From Typha latifolia (lineage: Eukaryota; Streptophyta; Magnoliopsida; Poales; Typhaceae), in assembly GCA_019914945.1 (NCBI GenBank), contig CM034106.1:4526001-4590000 (forward strand): a stretch of DNA of 64,000 nt. The letters run 5' to 3'. Of this stretch, positions 1-10,742 are shown one piece after another. Every line of letters begins with the position of its first letter. The stretch's first letter is position 1. A program made the translations under genes and the position numbers. The notes under the pieces are model-generated. The model did no database searches. It was given only the letters and a program-made list of their open reading frames with translations, and was not told where the DNA came from.

Positions 1-837
1 ATCTCTACTAAAAATATATCTAATGACAAATATCAACACATGATACATCTAATAATAGAAAATGAATCATAACGACATATATAAGCCGTATTAGAAAATA
101 AATAATTTTATGATCTCTCTTACTAAATTTTGAAATTTCAATATATGCTAAATTGAATTATACATCATTCATAATATCTCATATTAGATAAATTAATATA
201 ACAAGAATTTATCTCTATTAAAAGTGTACTATCATGAAAACTCATCAAAATTAGTAAATATGTCATAATGTCTTCCTTTAATGGGTATTCTATCCCGTGC
301 CCACATCACACTACTAGTCACCATCAAGTTAGCGCTCGAAACTTTTCTAGATAGCCAATCCGTCTAGAGTCATAGTAGATAACTCTATAGTCCTATATTG
401 ACTTTTTCACTAGCCATCAAGTAAGATTAAAGTCACTACAAATGAAAATCTGAGAATATTTTTTCTAATTGCGTAGTCACTTGGTAGCACGTCGCAACGT
501 TAAATTTCAAGAATCTTTTTCTTGAACTTATCTTCTTGAAATTTGGGTTCCAATTCTCACTTTTATTAGTATTCAATTATACCAATTCATATTGAATCTC
601 AAATGTCATAATTCTTTCGATAATCAAGATTTCAATTCTTCTAAATATAATTTATATTCATAAATCAGGAGACCAATAGTTTCTCAAATATATCTCTAAA
701 TTTCTAAATATAAATTATATATAAATTATTGATAAATCAAGATATCTATATTTTCTATATAAATATATATTGTATAAAGAAACATGAATAAATAATAATA
801 TAATATTTGATCTCATTCATCTCATAGGTAATCTTTA
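1..837. other. AT-rich DNA without a recognisable gene
   Basis: Very AT-rich sequence with many in-frame stops on both strands. I recognise no gene, RNA or element end. It ends at the left target-site copy (CTTTA, 833-837) of the family A LTR element. Confidence 0.6.
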
Positions 838-1118
838 TGTTACGAACCAGCTTGATCTGATCTGAAATAGTTCGGACTCGATTAGGCTCATAATTTTCGA
901 AGAGATCTTCAAACAATCCAACCGACGAATCTTCCTGAATTTTGGATATGTTGTCGCTCTTAGAAAGAGCTATCCAACGAATCCAAGATCGCAGGGTTTG
1001 GATGGTTAGATCTCGAGATATCGACCAAATAGTGGCCGAATGTCAAATAAACCCTAGCTTGTTAGCCCTCCAATAGCTAGATAAGTGCTAGGTTAACTCC
1101 TTGGTGTGAAGGGGAGAA
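838..1118 (-). repeat. family A 3' LTR, distal part
   Basis: Aligns base by base with 4885-5165, for example the shared TATCCAACGAATC and AAACCCTAGCTTGTTAGCCC. The homology stops abruptly at 1118, where the family D LTR begins, and resumes at 3599. Confidence 0.88.
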
Positions 1119-3598
1119 TGTAATAACCCAAGTAGGGTTAAAAAAAAGTGGGGCCTTGTGCCCATATAGGTGAGGGTGCCACATGCCCACGGCCCCTGGC
1201 CATGGCGGGCCGGCACGCGCCACCCCTTTCCCCTCCACCGCCTCTCTCTCTCTCTCTCTCTCTCTCTTGGCCACCCTCTCACTCTACTCTCTCTATTCTA
1301 TCTCGCACTACTTTCTCTCCATTACCGACACCTTCCCTGGAGCCACCGCCGCCTCTAGTGAGACCTCTCACTCTCCCTCTCTTTCCTTCTCTCTCTCTCT
1401 CTCTCGCCCGAGTTCGGGCTCGTCGGAGCTAAGCCGCCGACGAGAGGCCAATCGCTGGCTGGCCAATAGTGGTCGGTGCCCTCCCCGCCGGCCCGGGTCC
1501 ACACCTCTCTCCTTTTCCTTCCCTTCTTCTATTCTCTGCTTCTTCCCTTCATATTTTTCTGCAATAGTCTTTGGGCTCGGCCCAAAGACTTTTAGCCGAT
1601 CTTCGGGCCGAGCTGCTAGTGTTGAGCCAAGCCCATCACTAGTACTAGTGATCCCTTATTCTTTTTAATTTTATTATTTATTTATTTAGGTATTTTTGTC
1701 TTAATTAATACAAATAGATTTAGACATTATTTATTTTAATAATAATACATATTCATCATTATGATTATTGTTAATTAAAATTAATTAATGATTAATTAGG
1801 TTATAAACTATTACACATAAATATAGGTAATACTTTATTTATTTATTTATTTACTTATATGTATATTAGATTAATAGATAGATTTGTAAATTATAATTAT
1901 TAGATTTATATTCTAATATTCTTATGATATACATTTTAAATAATTCTATTAATTTATTATATATTGTTATTTTTGTAACAAATAAAATACTAGGCTTATG
2001 TATTTATTTATTATTTTATAAAGTAATCTCTAATTAATCAAGATATAATTATAGTTAGATTTTCATCTATATTTTTATTTTTATTTTTATCTGTAATTAA
2101 AAATCTAGCTAGTTATAAAGATAAGTAGAAATTCTAAAACCTTCTAAATCATCATATATTACATAAACAGATTTTAATTAGATAAACGGCTAACATCATA
2201 CTACTTAAATAGTTTCAGATTTCGACCCCCCTGTTCAAGACCCCGTATACTTAGCTATTGAGGCTTGATCATTGTCGTAGCAACGTGAATGAGTGGTTAT
2301 TTAGTATTTGTAGTGGTGGTGAGTAGTTTTATCCACTATACACCTTTCTCAAATTAGGTTATAATATATATTATGTACATGCATGTTTTGGCCTCCAGCA
2401 TGATTATATGACTTTATCTAGAAATGATTACAGTCGAGCATATTTTTATCATGCATAGAATTAGGCTGATCTTGGATATGAGTATGGTGATGATAAATAG
2501 AGATGATTAGAGATGATTATACTGTTATGACTTTGTGTCGGAGTGATTTCTAGTATGAGTGTGCATGTGATAGACTAACATGAGTATGCATGTGTTAGAA
2601 ATATAGTTAGAGTTTGCATTGCATTATTTTTCTCTTAATTCCTATTCCACCTAAATTCCTGTTATGTATTGACTCGTTATCGTGCTGGATATATGCATGT
2701 GATCTGGCATTTAGAAGGAAAGCATGAAATGAGATTAATAGGATAGTTGATAGAAAGTGTGAGGATACCCGAGTAGGTGCTAGGGTTAGGGGTGCCTAGA
2801 GTGATGATTATGGTCGCTGATATGCGATATCTCGTGGCCCATGTCCGAGGTCAGTTGAGTCTGCGCGCACAGACAATCGGACACATGCCGTTCGCTAGGG
2901 CGTATGTGGTGATACCCTATCACGAGGTTTCTATCAACTATGTGGGTGCCCGCTCTGGATGGATGTTGATACCCTAGCGGGTGGCGGGGTATGATTATAT
3001 TTGAGATACTCTTGCGGGTCGCGGAGTATGCTCTGAGCCTTCGGACATGATGTTGAGATTGGATACCGGGTGTTAACTGTGTACAATGGTCTAGTGTGAT
3101 TATGGTATACCGAGATGTTGGTGTTTGACTGTGATACGGAGAATTTCACCTGATTATTGAGTAATTATCATAATTTATACACCATTGCATTTGACACTAA
3201 GCCTTTAGCTCATGACTCCCTGTGTTTTCTCCTTTCCAAAAACCCAAGTGAACGAGAGGAGCAGGATACTCCCTTAGAGGTCTTGCCGATGAGTGAGGAG
3301 TAAAGTGTGGTTAGTGTTATATGTCAGATGAGTTATCTTATCCGATGTATTAGTGGACATTATTCAAAGTGTGTCTATATCCTTGTCCTATATTTTAGTA
3401 GATGACTTTGTACTTGTATAATTATGTATATACTACCGTTGTGTATATATAGTTGTGAAAAGCTCTTGATGATGTGTTGTGGCCTGTGTGGGGCCCAAGT
3501 AGGGTTATTTGATTGTTAATAACTAACTAAATGGTCAGGTGCTACGCACGTGCTGTGTGGGCTCGTGTCATGCACGTGTTTAGGGTTCAGGTGTTACA
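1119..3598 (+). repeat. solo LTR of family D (2.48 kb) inserted in a family A LTR
   Basis: Starts TGTAATAACCC and ends GGTGTTACA, the TG...CA termini of an LTR. It interrupts an otherwise continuous family A LTR. Flanking pentamers GAGAA (1114-1118) and TAGAA (3599-3603) differ at one base. It contains a CT microsatellite, a GC-rich block (1190-1640) and a very AT-rich block (1650-2220). A second, reverse copy (22428-24285) shares the AT-rich block and the start. The length and the TGTAA...TTACA ends suit plant Tekay/Del-type LTRs, but no internal region is present to confirm that. The orientation is chosen from TG to CA as written. Confidence 0.75.
1237..1267. repeat. CT-rich microsatellite
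   Basis: CT dinucleotide run inside the family D LTR, with a shorter one near 1389-1404. Open frames across this block are serine/leucine/proline-rich artefacts of the repeat. Confidence 0.8.
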
Positions 3599-4080
3599 TA
3601 GAAGTTGTTGTAGAAGAGGGGGATTAGGAGTTAAAGGAGGCCGATCAAAGACTTGGGCGATGAAAGAAGGGAGGTGGGAGAGGGCGCTAATGGCTAAAGA
3701 CAGTTAAGAAGGAGATAAAAGTACAATGCCAATTTCAATTATCAAATCATACTCCAATTAGGATTTTCTCCACATATTTACAGAGGCTCACCCTAGGGAC
3801 CTAAACAACTAAGTTAAAATCCTAACAAACCAACAACTAAGTTAAAACCCTAACAAACCAATAATTTTTGCCACAGTGCGTTCGAACGCACAAATACCGT
3901 TCTCTATCATTGCGAATGCATGCAGGTGTTTGAACAATCGCGTTCGAACGCGAGTCCCTAGCATTCGAATGCCCCCTTGGCAAAAGGCCTTATTCTCTCA
4001 ATAAATATAAACTCGATAAATAGGCTCATCCCAATTGAACACAATGTCGCGAGTGGATCCAATCCGACTGAGTTGTATCA
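3599..4080 (-). repeat. family A 3' LTR, proximal part with TTCGAA module
   Basis: Continues the family A LTR after the solo LTR and aligns with 5166-5625. It holds three TTCGAA hexamers at about 3880-3975, each set in a longer near-palindrome such as GCGTTCGAACGC. It ends GTATCA, the complement of the LTR start TGATAC. Confidence 0.85.
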
Positions 4081-4869
4081 TTTCACCACGCTTCCAACCA
4101 CTTTGTCCTCAAGGTGTCCATGGTGGTTTCCAATCCTTATGTAGTTGCTTCATTGATTGGGCATCTTCATCGAGGTGGGGCTAGCCTGCTTGGATTTGGC
4201 CGAGGCCTGAATATGGCACACCCAAGGCTAGCGGTCTCGAGTTGCTCAATGGCGTTTGCTCCATGGTTGTCGACTCCAATGTGGTCCACTTTAGTTAGTG
4301 TATTGCCTTCAACTCTCATATCTTTTCCTCCATCATTTGTGCCGTTGAGAAGGCCTCTAGCAAGGTGGTAGGACGAGTAGCTTTGATATCATGATGAAGC
4401 CCCGAGATAAAAGTGCTTTTGAGAGCTGAGTCCGACCACTCGTGAACTGGATTACTAATCTTTCGAACTCCTCTTGATAGGCTCTTACAGAGGTCTTTTG
4501 GGTTAGCTTCGTCAAGGTGGCTTGGAAGTCCTCATAGTCGGAGGGTCTGAAACGCATACAAAGTGCATCGGCAAACTCCTCCCAAGTGGTGAAAGCGCGT
4601 GCGCAATGTGCTGCTTGAAACTATCTCACCGCTACATCTTCAATGTGGAATGAGGCCAGAAGCACCTTTTGGTGATTAGGTGTCCCTTGATATGTTTGCG
4701 CCATGTGCGCCAAGGTTTGCGTGAGATCAGGAGGGCCCTCTGTCCGTCCTCATGAGCTCTTTGGGGATGGAGATCTTAACGGAGCCATGCAGTCCATCTC
4801 CAAACCTTGATCGCTTGTTTGCTTTGCTGCATTCGATCTTGTGGTAGCCACGACGGTCCGAGGAACGTT
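4081..4869 (-). pseudogene. family A internal remnant with gag fragment
   Basis: Only a piece of gag survives. The minus-strand frame at 4357-4557 reads FRPSDYEDFQATLTKLTQKT then VRAYQEEFERL, which is typical of the capsid region of Ty3/gypsy gag. It corresponds to the gag of the family C element at 17529-18065 (YEDFAATLSKI, VLEYQIEFEKV). Protease, reverse transcriptase and integrase are absent. About 0.8 kb therefore represents a 5-kb internal region. Confidence 0.7.
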
Positions 4870-4884
4870 GGCTCTAATACTAGT
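4870..4884 (-). other. primer-binding site, family A
   Basis: On the minus strand this reads as a decayed TGGTATCAGAGCC (initiator tRNA-Met complement) directly after the LTR end. It fixes the element orientation. Confidence 0.65.
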
Positions 4885-5625
4885 TGTTACGAACCAGCTT
4901 GATCCGATCCGAAATAGTTCTGGACTCGATTAGGCTCGTAACATTCTAAGGGATATGCAAACAATCCAACTGATGAATCTTCCTAAATTTTGGATATGTT
5001 GTCACTCTTGAAAAGAGCTATCCAACGAATCTAAGATTGTAGGGTTTGGACGGTCAAATCTTGAGATATCGACCAAACAGTGGCTGAAGGTCAAATAAAC
5101 CCTAGCTTGTTAGCCCTCCAATGGCTAGATAAAGTGCTATGTTAACTCCTTGGTGTGAAAGAGGATAAGTTGTTGTCGAAGAGGGGGATTACGAGTTAAA
5201 GGAGGCCGACCAAAGACTTAGGCGATGAAAGAAGGGAGGTGGGAGAGGGCGCCAATGGCTAAAGACAGTTGAGAAGGAGATAAAGGCACAATGCCAATTT
5301 CAATTATCTGATCATACTCCAATTAGGGTTTCCTCCACATATTTATAAAAGCCCATCCTAGGGACCCAAATAAGTTAAAACCCTAACAAACCAATAATTT
5401 TCACCGTGGTACTTTCGAATGTGCTCAATCGTATTCGAACGTGCAAATACCGTTCTTTATCGTTGCGAACGCGTGCAAGCATTCGAACGATCGTGTTCGA
5501 ATGCGGGTCCCTAGCGTTCGAATGGCCCATTGGCAAAAGGCCTTATTCTCTCAACCAAACATAAACTAGATAAATAGGCTCATCCGAATGAACCCGAGTG
5601 GATCCAATCCGACCGAGTCGTATCA
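4885..5625 (-). repeat. family A 5' LTR
   Basis: 741-bp uninterrupted copy of the family A LTR. It contains five TTCGAA hexamers at about 5406-5522. Divergence from the left copy is clearly visible, at several percent or more, so the insertion is not recent. Confidence 0.87.
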
Positions 5626-6531
5626 CCTTATATCAACTAAAAAAAAATCGTTCTTTTTATAAAGATCTCCTAAATTTTATTTAAATAAAATATATGACAA
5701 AAAAGATTCCCTCCCTTGTTTTCTAGAAATAAATATAATATTAAATATTTTCTTAAATCCGAAATTCCTTCATCATAATTTCTTTTTATTGTAAAAATAT
5801 AGGAAATTCAAATAAATAATCGTGACATCTGTAATTCTTCAATAAAAATTCTTAAAATAATAAATTTCTTAATTTTTTTATACATGTAGCATAATTGACA
5901 TCATCGTATTAAAACTTTTTACCTCATAAAATTGGACATGATAAAAATAAATAAAAAGAAATACTTTTTAATTCATCAACTCTATATTATTTAAAATAAT
6001 AAAAATTTAGGAAAATATGAACGCCTCAATTGCTTAATCCTAATCATTGTCCGATTCCAATGTGCCCACCACTGTCCTTCTCTTTTCTCGCTATTCTCTC
6101 TCTTTGGTATAATATTGGTATTATATGCTCCGTTTCTTTCTCTTCTCTTTTCGTCCCTCTTTCTCTGCTACTATTCGTTCTCCCTTTCTTTTCTTTTTCT
6201 TTTTTTTTTCATTCTCTGTATTATCTATCATCTCTCTTTGGTACGACACGGCACTATTGCTACAATGCCGCCTCCCTCTCTCTCTTTGACTCTCCTCTAG
6301 GGTTTTCTCTCCTAAGTCTTCCTTTTTTATATATAAAAGATATGAAATTCCTAATTGAATTTGGTATCTAATATTCTTTCTTATTTAAAGCCTAAAGTAT
6401 AAATAAAATCTTAACTTAATTTAATCTAAATCCTAAAATTAAAAAAATAAAACTAAATCCCTCGTTATCTAAATAATTATCTATAATATATTATTTATTT
6501 ATTTATTTTTAAAATTTTGGGTTGTTATAGC
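5626..6531. other. AT-rich DNA and CT-rich block, no gene assigned
   Basis: AT-rich sequence (5630-6030), then a CT-rich stretch (6040-6310) whose open frames are low-complexity (serine, leucine, phenylalanine). No coding motif is recognised. Confidence 0.5.
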
Positions 6532-6682
6532 TAGAATTACCAATGGGGTTGTCTTTCCATCTGTTAGATTATCTAAGTGTGCATTAATGGGGATGAATAA
6601 TGATATTGCGGAGATTTCTATAGTTATGAAAAATAGGAACGGAGGTCAGATGTGGCTATTCACTAATGTTTATGGGCCTGTT
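6532..6682 (+). pseudogene. LINE endonuclease fragment, left part
   Basis: The plus-strand frame ends WLFTNVYGP, a motif of the endonuclease/exonuclease/phosphatase domain of plant L1-type LINEs. The reading is cut at 6682 by the family B LTR array and resumes at 9489 with the next part of the same domain, DFKDRGAREKF. This shows that the array landed in a pre-existing LINE. Confidence 0.7.
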
Positions 6683-6744
6683 ACGATCCAAATCTGGACC
6701 AATCCAGACGTATAGATTTTTATAAGTGGTATCCTCACGATTTA

Positions 6745-7202
6745 CTAATCTAACATCTTTGGTTTCACGTAAATTCGAGCGTCGCTTAGGGTTGCGGCGG
6801 AGGGCTTAGTCTGTAGGGATGGAAGGTGCTTCACCGTGGCCGAAGGAGGGGTGGTTGTCACAATTTGGATGGTCTCCGCAGTTTCACCACTGTAAGGGCT
6901 TGAAGGTGGAGATGGCAGCTGTTCCACGGTGGCCGACAGCGGTGGCAGCATAGAGTCAAGATATCAAGGCTTGGATTGAGTCCTTGAGGGAAGTTTGCAT
7001 CTCCTTCAAATTGGCTGAAAGTTCTTTGAATATTACTCTTGCCTATGTCGGTGTCTCATCATCGATGGTGGCTGGTGGTGGTGGTGGTGCTAAAGAAGAC
7101 CCAGTAAATATAGAGATGAGTTATTAGTCCTCCATGGCAGAGATCTCCCTTGAATTTGTCTTCACTAATGACAGAGGAATGGTGACTCTAATACCAATAT
7201 TA
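6745..7202 (-). pseudogene. family B internal remnant 1 (gag N-terminus and PBS)
   Basis: The minus strand carries a PBS (TTGGTATTAGAGTC-like) at about 7184-7198. It is followed leftward by sequence homologous to 8257-8737, including the proline-rich start and the FKELSANLKKMQTSLKDLIQ equivalent, but broken by stops. It joins directly to the LTR end at about 6780, so gag, pol and most of an LTR are deleted. Confidence 0.65.
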
Positions 7203-7926
7203 CGAACCAGAGCTGGACCGATCTAGATATAAAAAAAGTTGAAATTTTTATGGGTGGTAGCCTCACGAGATCTAATGACTTTAGTTTCACATAAATCTAA
7301 GGTTGAGGTGAAAAGTTAAAAATAGAAAAGGTCAAAATGGGACAAAAATTGAAAATATTCGACGTTGCAGCGGTCGTCAGAGGGTGGCAAATAACCAAGG
7401 GTGGTGGTGGGCGGCCATAAGGTAGGGTGCTTGTGGAGGTGCTGGTGGTTAGGGTTCGAGGTAGAATTAGGGTTAGAAGTTAGATCTATTGGTAGGAAAA
7501 TAAATTGCTATTATTAATTATTTTTACTCTTAGATTATCTTACTCTTACTCCTAAGATAGTCAAGAGCTAAAACATAATTCTTAATTCTTCATTAGATAC
7601 TTGGATAATTAAAAAAAAGGAGTATAACCCCTCTATATATAGAGGTTGGGTAGAATTAGTCATACTGGGACTAGCCTTAAAGGCTTATACAACTCGAATT
7701 AGGATTTGTTTTAAATGCTTACATGACTTAATTAGACTTGCCTTAAAGACTTACTTAAGTTAAGAAGACTTGTCTTAAGAGCTTACTTAAATTAATTGGA
7801 CTTGCCTTAGAAGCTTACATGACTTACCTAAACTTACCTTAAGGGCTTACATCATGAATTAGATAGACTCAATCTATCGAGCCTAATGTCCTCATAATGT
7901 GATCCAACCTGATTCGGTTCGTATCA
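7203..7926 (-). repeat. family B LTR (middle copy)
   Basis: Aligns throughout with 8738-9488. It contains degenerate copies of a roughly 32-bp tandem unit (GGCTTACATGACTTAATTGG-like) at about 7675-7850, in the position where families A and C carry the TTCGAA module. Confidence 0.85.
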
Positions 7927-8256
7927 ATTCACCATGCTTTCGGCCATCGTGTCCTCAAGGTATCGATGATGGTTTCCAGACATTCTGTCGCTCTCAAATT
8001 GCATGTCCTCGATCTTCGTGTGGATATTGTCTACCATATGGAGGGCCCTACGATAGTTTCTACTCTAGGGCCTACTTGTTTGAGCCATAGTCTACCCTAG
8101 CCGCGGGTGGCTCAGGCCTAAATGCTAGCCACGATTGATTCGAGCCAGGGTCTTAGCACATGTAGTTTAGGTCATGACTTGAGTGCAGAAGGTCCAAAGA
8201 AGTGGCTGGTCATAATGGTTTGGGCTGATAGGGCCTAGATCACCGCCGATGGAAAG

Positions 8257-8625
8257 CTAGGATTTTTGGCCCTGCCTTCCATCGTACATGGGGAAGATGG
8301 CATCGCGGCTGTCACCGGGGGCTGCTCTAGTGTTGTTGTAGTGGAGGGCTCGGTTTGTACGGATGGAGGGTGCTCCACATGGCTGGAGGAGAGGTGGTTG
8401 TAGCGATTTGGATGGTCTCCATGGTTTCACCATTATTAGTTCTTGAAGGTGGAGGTAGTGGTGTTGGGTTAAGATACTTGTCGTCAAAGCTTGAATCAAG
8501 TCCTTGAGGGAGGTTTGCATCTTCTTCAAATTGGCCGAAAGTTCTTTGAATAATGCCTTTGCCTCTACCGATAAGTCGTCATTGACGGTGGCTGGTGGTG
8601 GTGGTGGTGGCGCTGGGGAAAACAT
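8257..8625 (-). pseudogene. family B gag N-terminal fragment
   Basis: 122-residue minus-strand frame beginning MFSPAPPPPPPATVND, with a helical segment LFKELSANLKKMQTSLKDL, as in the coiled-coil-like N-terminus of gypsy gag. It lies just downstream of the PBS (about 8718-8733, TGGTGTTAGAGCC). It stops before any capsid or zinc-knuckle region and then runs into a PPT-like tract and the middle LTR. Not functional. Confidence 0.6.
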
Positions 8626-8737
8626 AGTTAGTAGAGAGATGAGTTCTTAGTCCTCCATGGCAGCGATCTCCCTCGGATTTGTCTTAGATCGTGTGTTCAC
8701 CAATAACCGAAAAATAGTGGCTCTAACACCACTATTA

Positions 8738-9488
8738 TGAACCAAACCTGGACCGATCTAGATGTAAGAAAGTAATGAGATTTTTATGAGTGGTAGCATC
8801 ACGAGTTACAAATCTAATGACTTTAGTTTCACGTAAATCTGAGATTAAAGTAAAAAATTCAAAATAAATAGTGAAGGAAGGTCGGAACGGGATAAAAGTG
8901 AAAATATCCGACGTTGCGATGGTTGTCAGAAGGTAGCGAACGACCAAAGGTGGTGATGGGCAGCCGTAAGGTAGGGTGGCTTGTGGAGGTGATAGTGGCT
9001 AGAATTTGGAGGTAAAATTAAGGTTCGAAGTTAGATCTACTCCTAGAAAAATAAACTGCTATGATTAATTAACTTCTACTACTAGATTATCTTACTCTTA
9101 CTCCTAAGATAGTTTAGGGCTACAACATAATTCTTAATTCTTCATTGGATACTTAGATTATTAAACAAAAAAACTCAATCCCTATATATAGAGAAGTCGG
9201 GTACAATAAGTCCTACTAGGACTAGCCTTAAAGGCTTACATAACTCAATTTAGGATTTGTTTTAAAGATTTACATGACCTAATTGGACTTGTCTTAAAGA
9301 CTTACATGACTTAATTAGACTTATCTTATGGGCTTACATGACTTAATTGGACTTGCCTTATGGACTTACATGACTTAACTAGACTTGTCTTAAGGGCTTA
9401 CATCATGAATTAATTAAAAGATTGATAAACTCAATCCATCAAACATAATGTCCTCATGATGTGATCAGACCTGACCCAGTTCGCATCA
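8738..9488 (-). repeat. family B 5' LTR
   Basis: 751-bp LTR. Five consecutive units of about 32 bp run from about 9231 to 9400 (each near TTACATGACTTAATTGGACT), forming a minisatellite in the U3-like half. Confidence 0.87.
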
Positions 9489-9900
9489 GGATTTCAAAGA
9501 TAGAGGGGCTAGGGAGAAGTTCTAGGAAGAGCTGATTGAGAATAAAAAGAGCTGGTATGGGGTTTGGATTGTGGGGGAGATTCAATTTCATAAGACATAA
9601 TTATAATAAAAAGGGAAACCTAAAAGTGAGAAGGAAAGGAGGAATTCAATCTTGTTCTATTTAAACTAAAAGTTAGAGAATTGATGATGAGTGGAAGTTC
9701 ACTTGGTCCAACATGAGGGAATTTCCAGTGTTGGCTTTGTTGGACAGAATATTTACTTCTACTGAGTGGGAGGAACTATATCCATTATACACTATTAAAA
9801 TTATGCCTAAGTTTGGATTCGATCATATTCATTTACTGATCAGCATTGATAGTAAGAAGGGGAAAAGTACGTTCAGATGTGAAAATTATTGGTTAAACTA
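9489..9900 (+). pseudogene. LINE endonuclease fragment, right part
   Basis: Continues the LINE of 6532-6682. With frameshifts it reads REKF.EELIENKKSWYGVW, a degraded GDFN-like block, FTWSNMRE, and PVLALLDRIFTSTEWEEL. It ends FGFDHIHLLISID, the SDH motif region of the endonuclease. The 62-residue frame at 9713-9901 is the best-preserved part. Stops and frame changes show it is dead. Confidence 0.72.
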
Positions 9901-10161
9901 AAGAAATTTTTAGGCACAGGTTAGAAATTGGTGGGGGTAATGTTGATGTTTAGGATCATCTAATTACAATTTCCATTCTGAGTGCTTCCCTCTGACAATC
10001 CCAGATATCCCCACCCTGTGAGTGCGTCCCTCCGATGACCCCGGCCTTCCCCTACCTCCCCTAGTCTCCTGTCATCCTTCCCAGCTCTCTTACCACCCTG
10101 GTCGCCCTCCCCATTTCCCTCCAGCTCTATTCTCCTCCTTGTTTGGACGACTTGTGCTCGC

Positions 10162-10727
10162 TTGAGCCAGTGTCTTCCCCTATTGCCTCTCATGGCCACA
10201 GAGAAGGAGGAAGCCCTTCTCCACCAATATGTTGCACTCCTTTCTAAATCTAATATGGAAGAAACAATCCCCCTCCTAAAAGAGAATATTGTCCCTAGCA
10301 AAAATCCTAACTTATGTCTAGTGAGCAAGCTAATCAATGATAGGATGTACAACCCCCAAGGACTCAAATCTTCCATGTCCAAAGCCTGGAACCTTAAGAG
10401 CCTAGTCGAGTTCATTGAAGTGGGTAAGCAAGTCTTCCTAATGGTTTTCACTATGGAAAGCGATCGGTAGAAAACATAGCTTGGAGCACCCTAGTCATTC
10501 AACCGGGACCCCTTCGTCCTTAACCAGTTTAAAGCTTGACACTCCGGTTGAGAGTTGGGTTGTTCAACTCAAATGAATTCTGGGTTCAGCTACATGGCTT
10601 GCCACTGAAGTACTTGTCCTCCTCTATTGCCCTTAAGCTTGTGACAAGGATAGGGGTTTCGGTGGCCTCGGAGGGCCTCGACTCCTCCAAATGGGCTAGG
10701 TTGATGGGTTATGGTACCAAAAGATAG
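10162..10727 (+). pseudogene. LINE ORF1 fragment (DUF4283-like)
   Basis: A first frame reads MATEKEEALLHQYVALLSKS and ends VFTMESDR. After a frame change, FNSNEFWVQLHGLPLKYLS follows. The order of MESD, then FWVQLHGLP, is the hallmark of the DUF4283 nucleic-acid-binding region of plant L1 LINE ORF1. A CT-rich 5' leader precedes it (9990-10160). The frame is cut at about 10727 by the end of a family C LTR/PBS. Matching ORF2 sequence reappears at 18224. Confidence 0.72.
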
Positions 10728-10742
10728 GCTCTGATACCAAAT

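Larger units (their letters stand above)
838..5625 (-). mobile_element. Ty3/gypsy LTR retrotransposon, family A, internally deleted and split by another LTR
   Basis: Two copies of an approximately 740-760 bp LTR flank only about 0.8 kb of internal DNA. The left LTR is 838-1118 plus 3599-4080, and the right LTR is 4885-5625. On the minus strand the LTR begins TGATAC and ends CGTAACA. A primer-binding site resembling TGGTATCAGAGCC (initiator tRNA-Met) lies at about 4870-4884, next to the right LTR, so the element reads right to left. Flanking pentamers CTTTA (833-837) and CCTTA (5626-5630) look like a decayed target duplication. Almost all of pol is missing. The left LTR was later split by a 2.48-kb family D solo LTR. 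Confidence 0.85.
6685..9488 (-). mobile_element. tandem LTR array of gypsy family B
   Basis: Reads on the minus strand as LTR (8738-9488), PBS and gag remnant (7927-8737), LTR (7203-7926), a second PBS and gag remnant (6780-7202), then the last approximately 95 bp of a third LTR (6685-6779). Two internal segments share the middle LTR. That is the product expected of unequal recombination between LTRs, or of insertion of one copy into another's LTR. Both internal segments lack pol. LTRs begin TGATAC or TGATGC and end GGTTCA/GGTTCG. No convincing target duplication flanks the array. Confidence 0.8.

Noticed and set aside
1148..1668. Long open frames of 94 and 161 residues in a CT-rich block
   Set aside because: Serine/leucine/proline runs created by CT microsatellite inside an LTR; no domain, and overlapping frames on the same strand are equally open.
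9231..9400. Regular 32-bp repeats that could suggest a CRISPR array
   Set aside because: No unique spacers; units are contiguous and degenerate, lie in both LTRs of a retrotransposon, and the DNA is a plant nuclear genome.
10162..10470. Minus-strand 163-residue frame opposite the LINE ORF1
   Set aside because: It is the shadow of the LINE ORF1 and its CT-rich leader; the plus strand has the recognised motifs.
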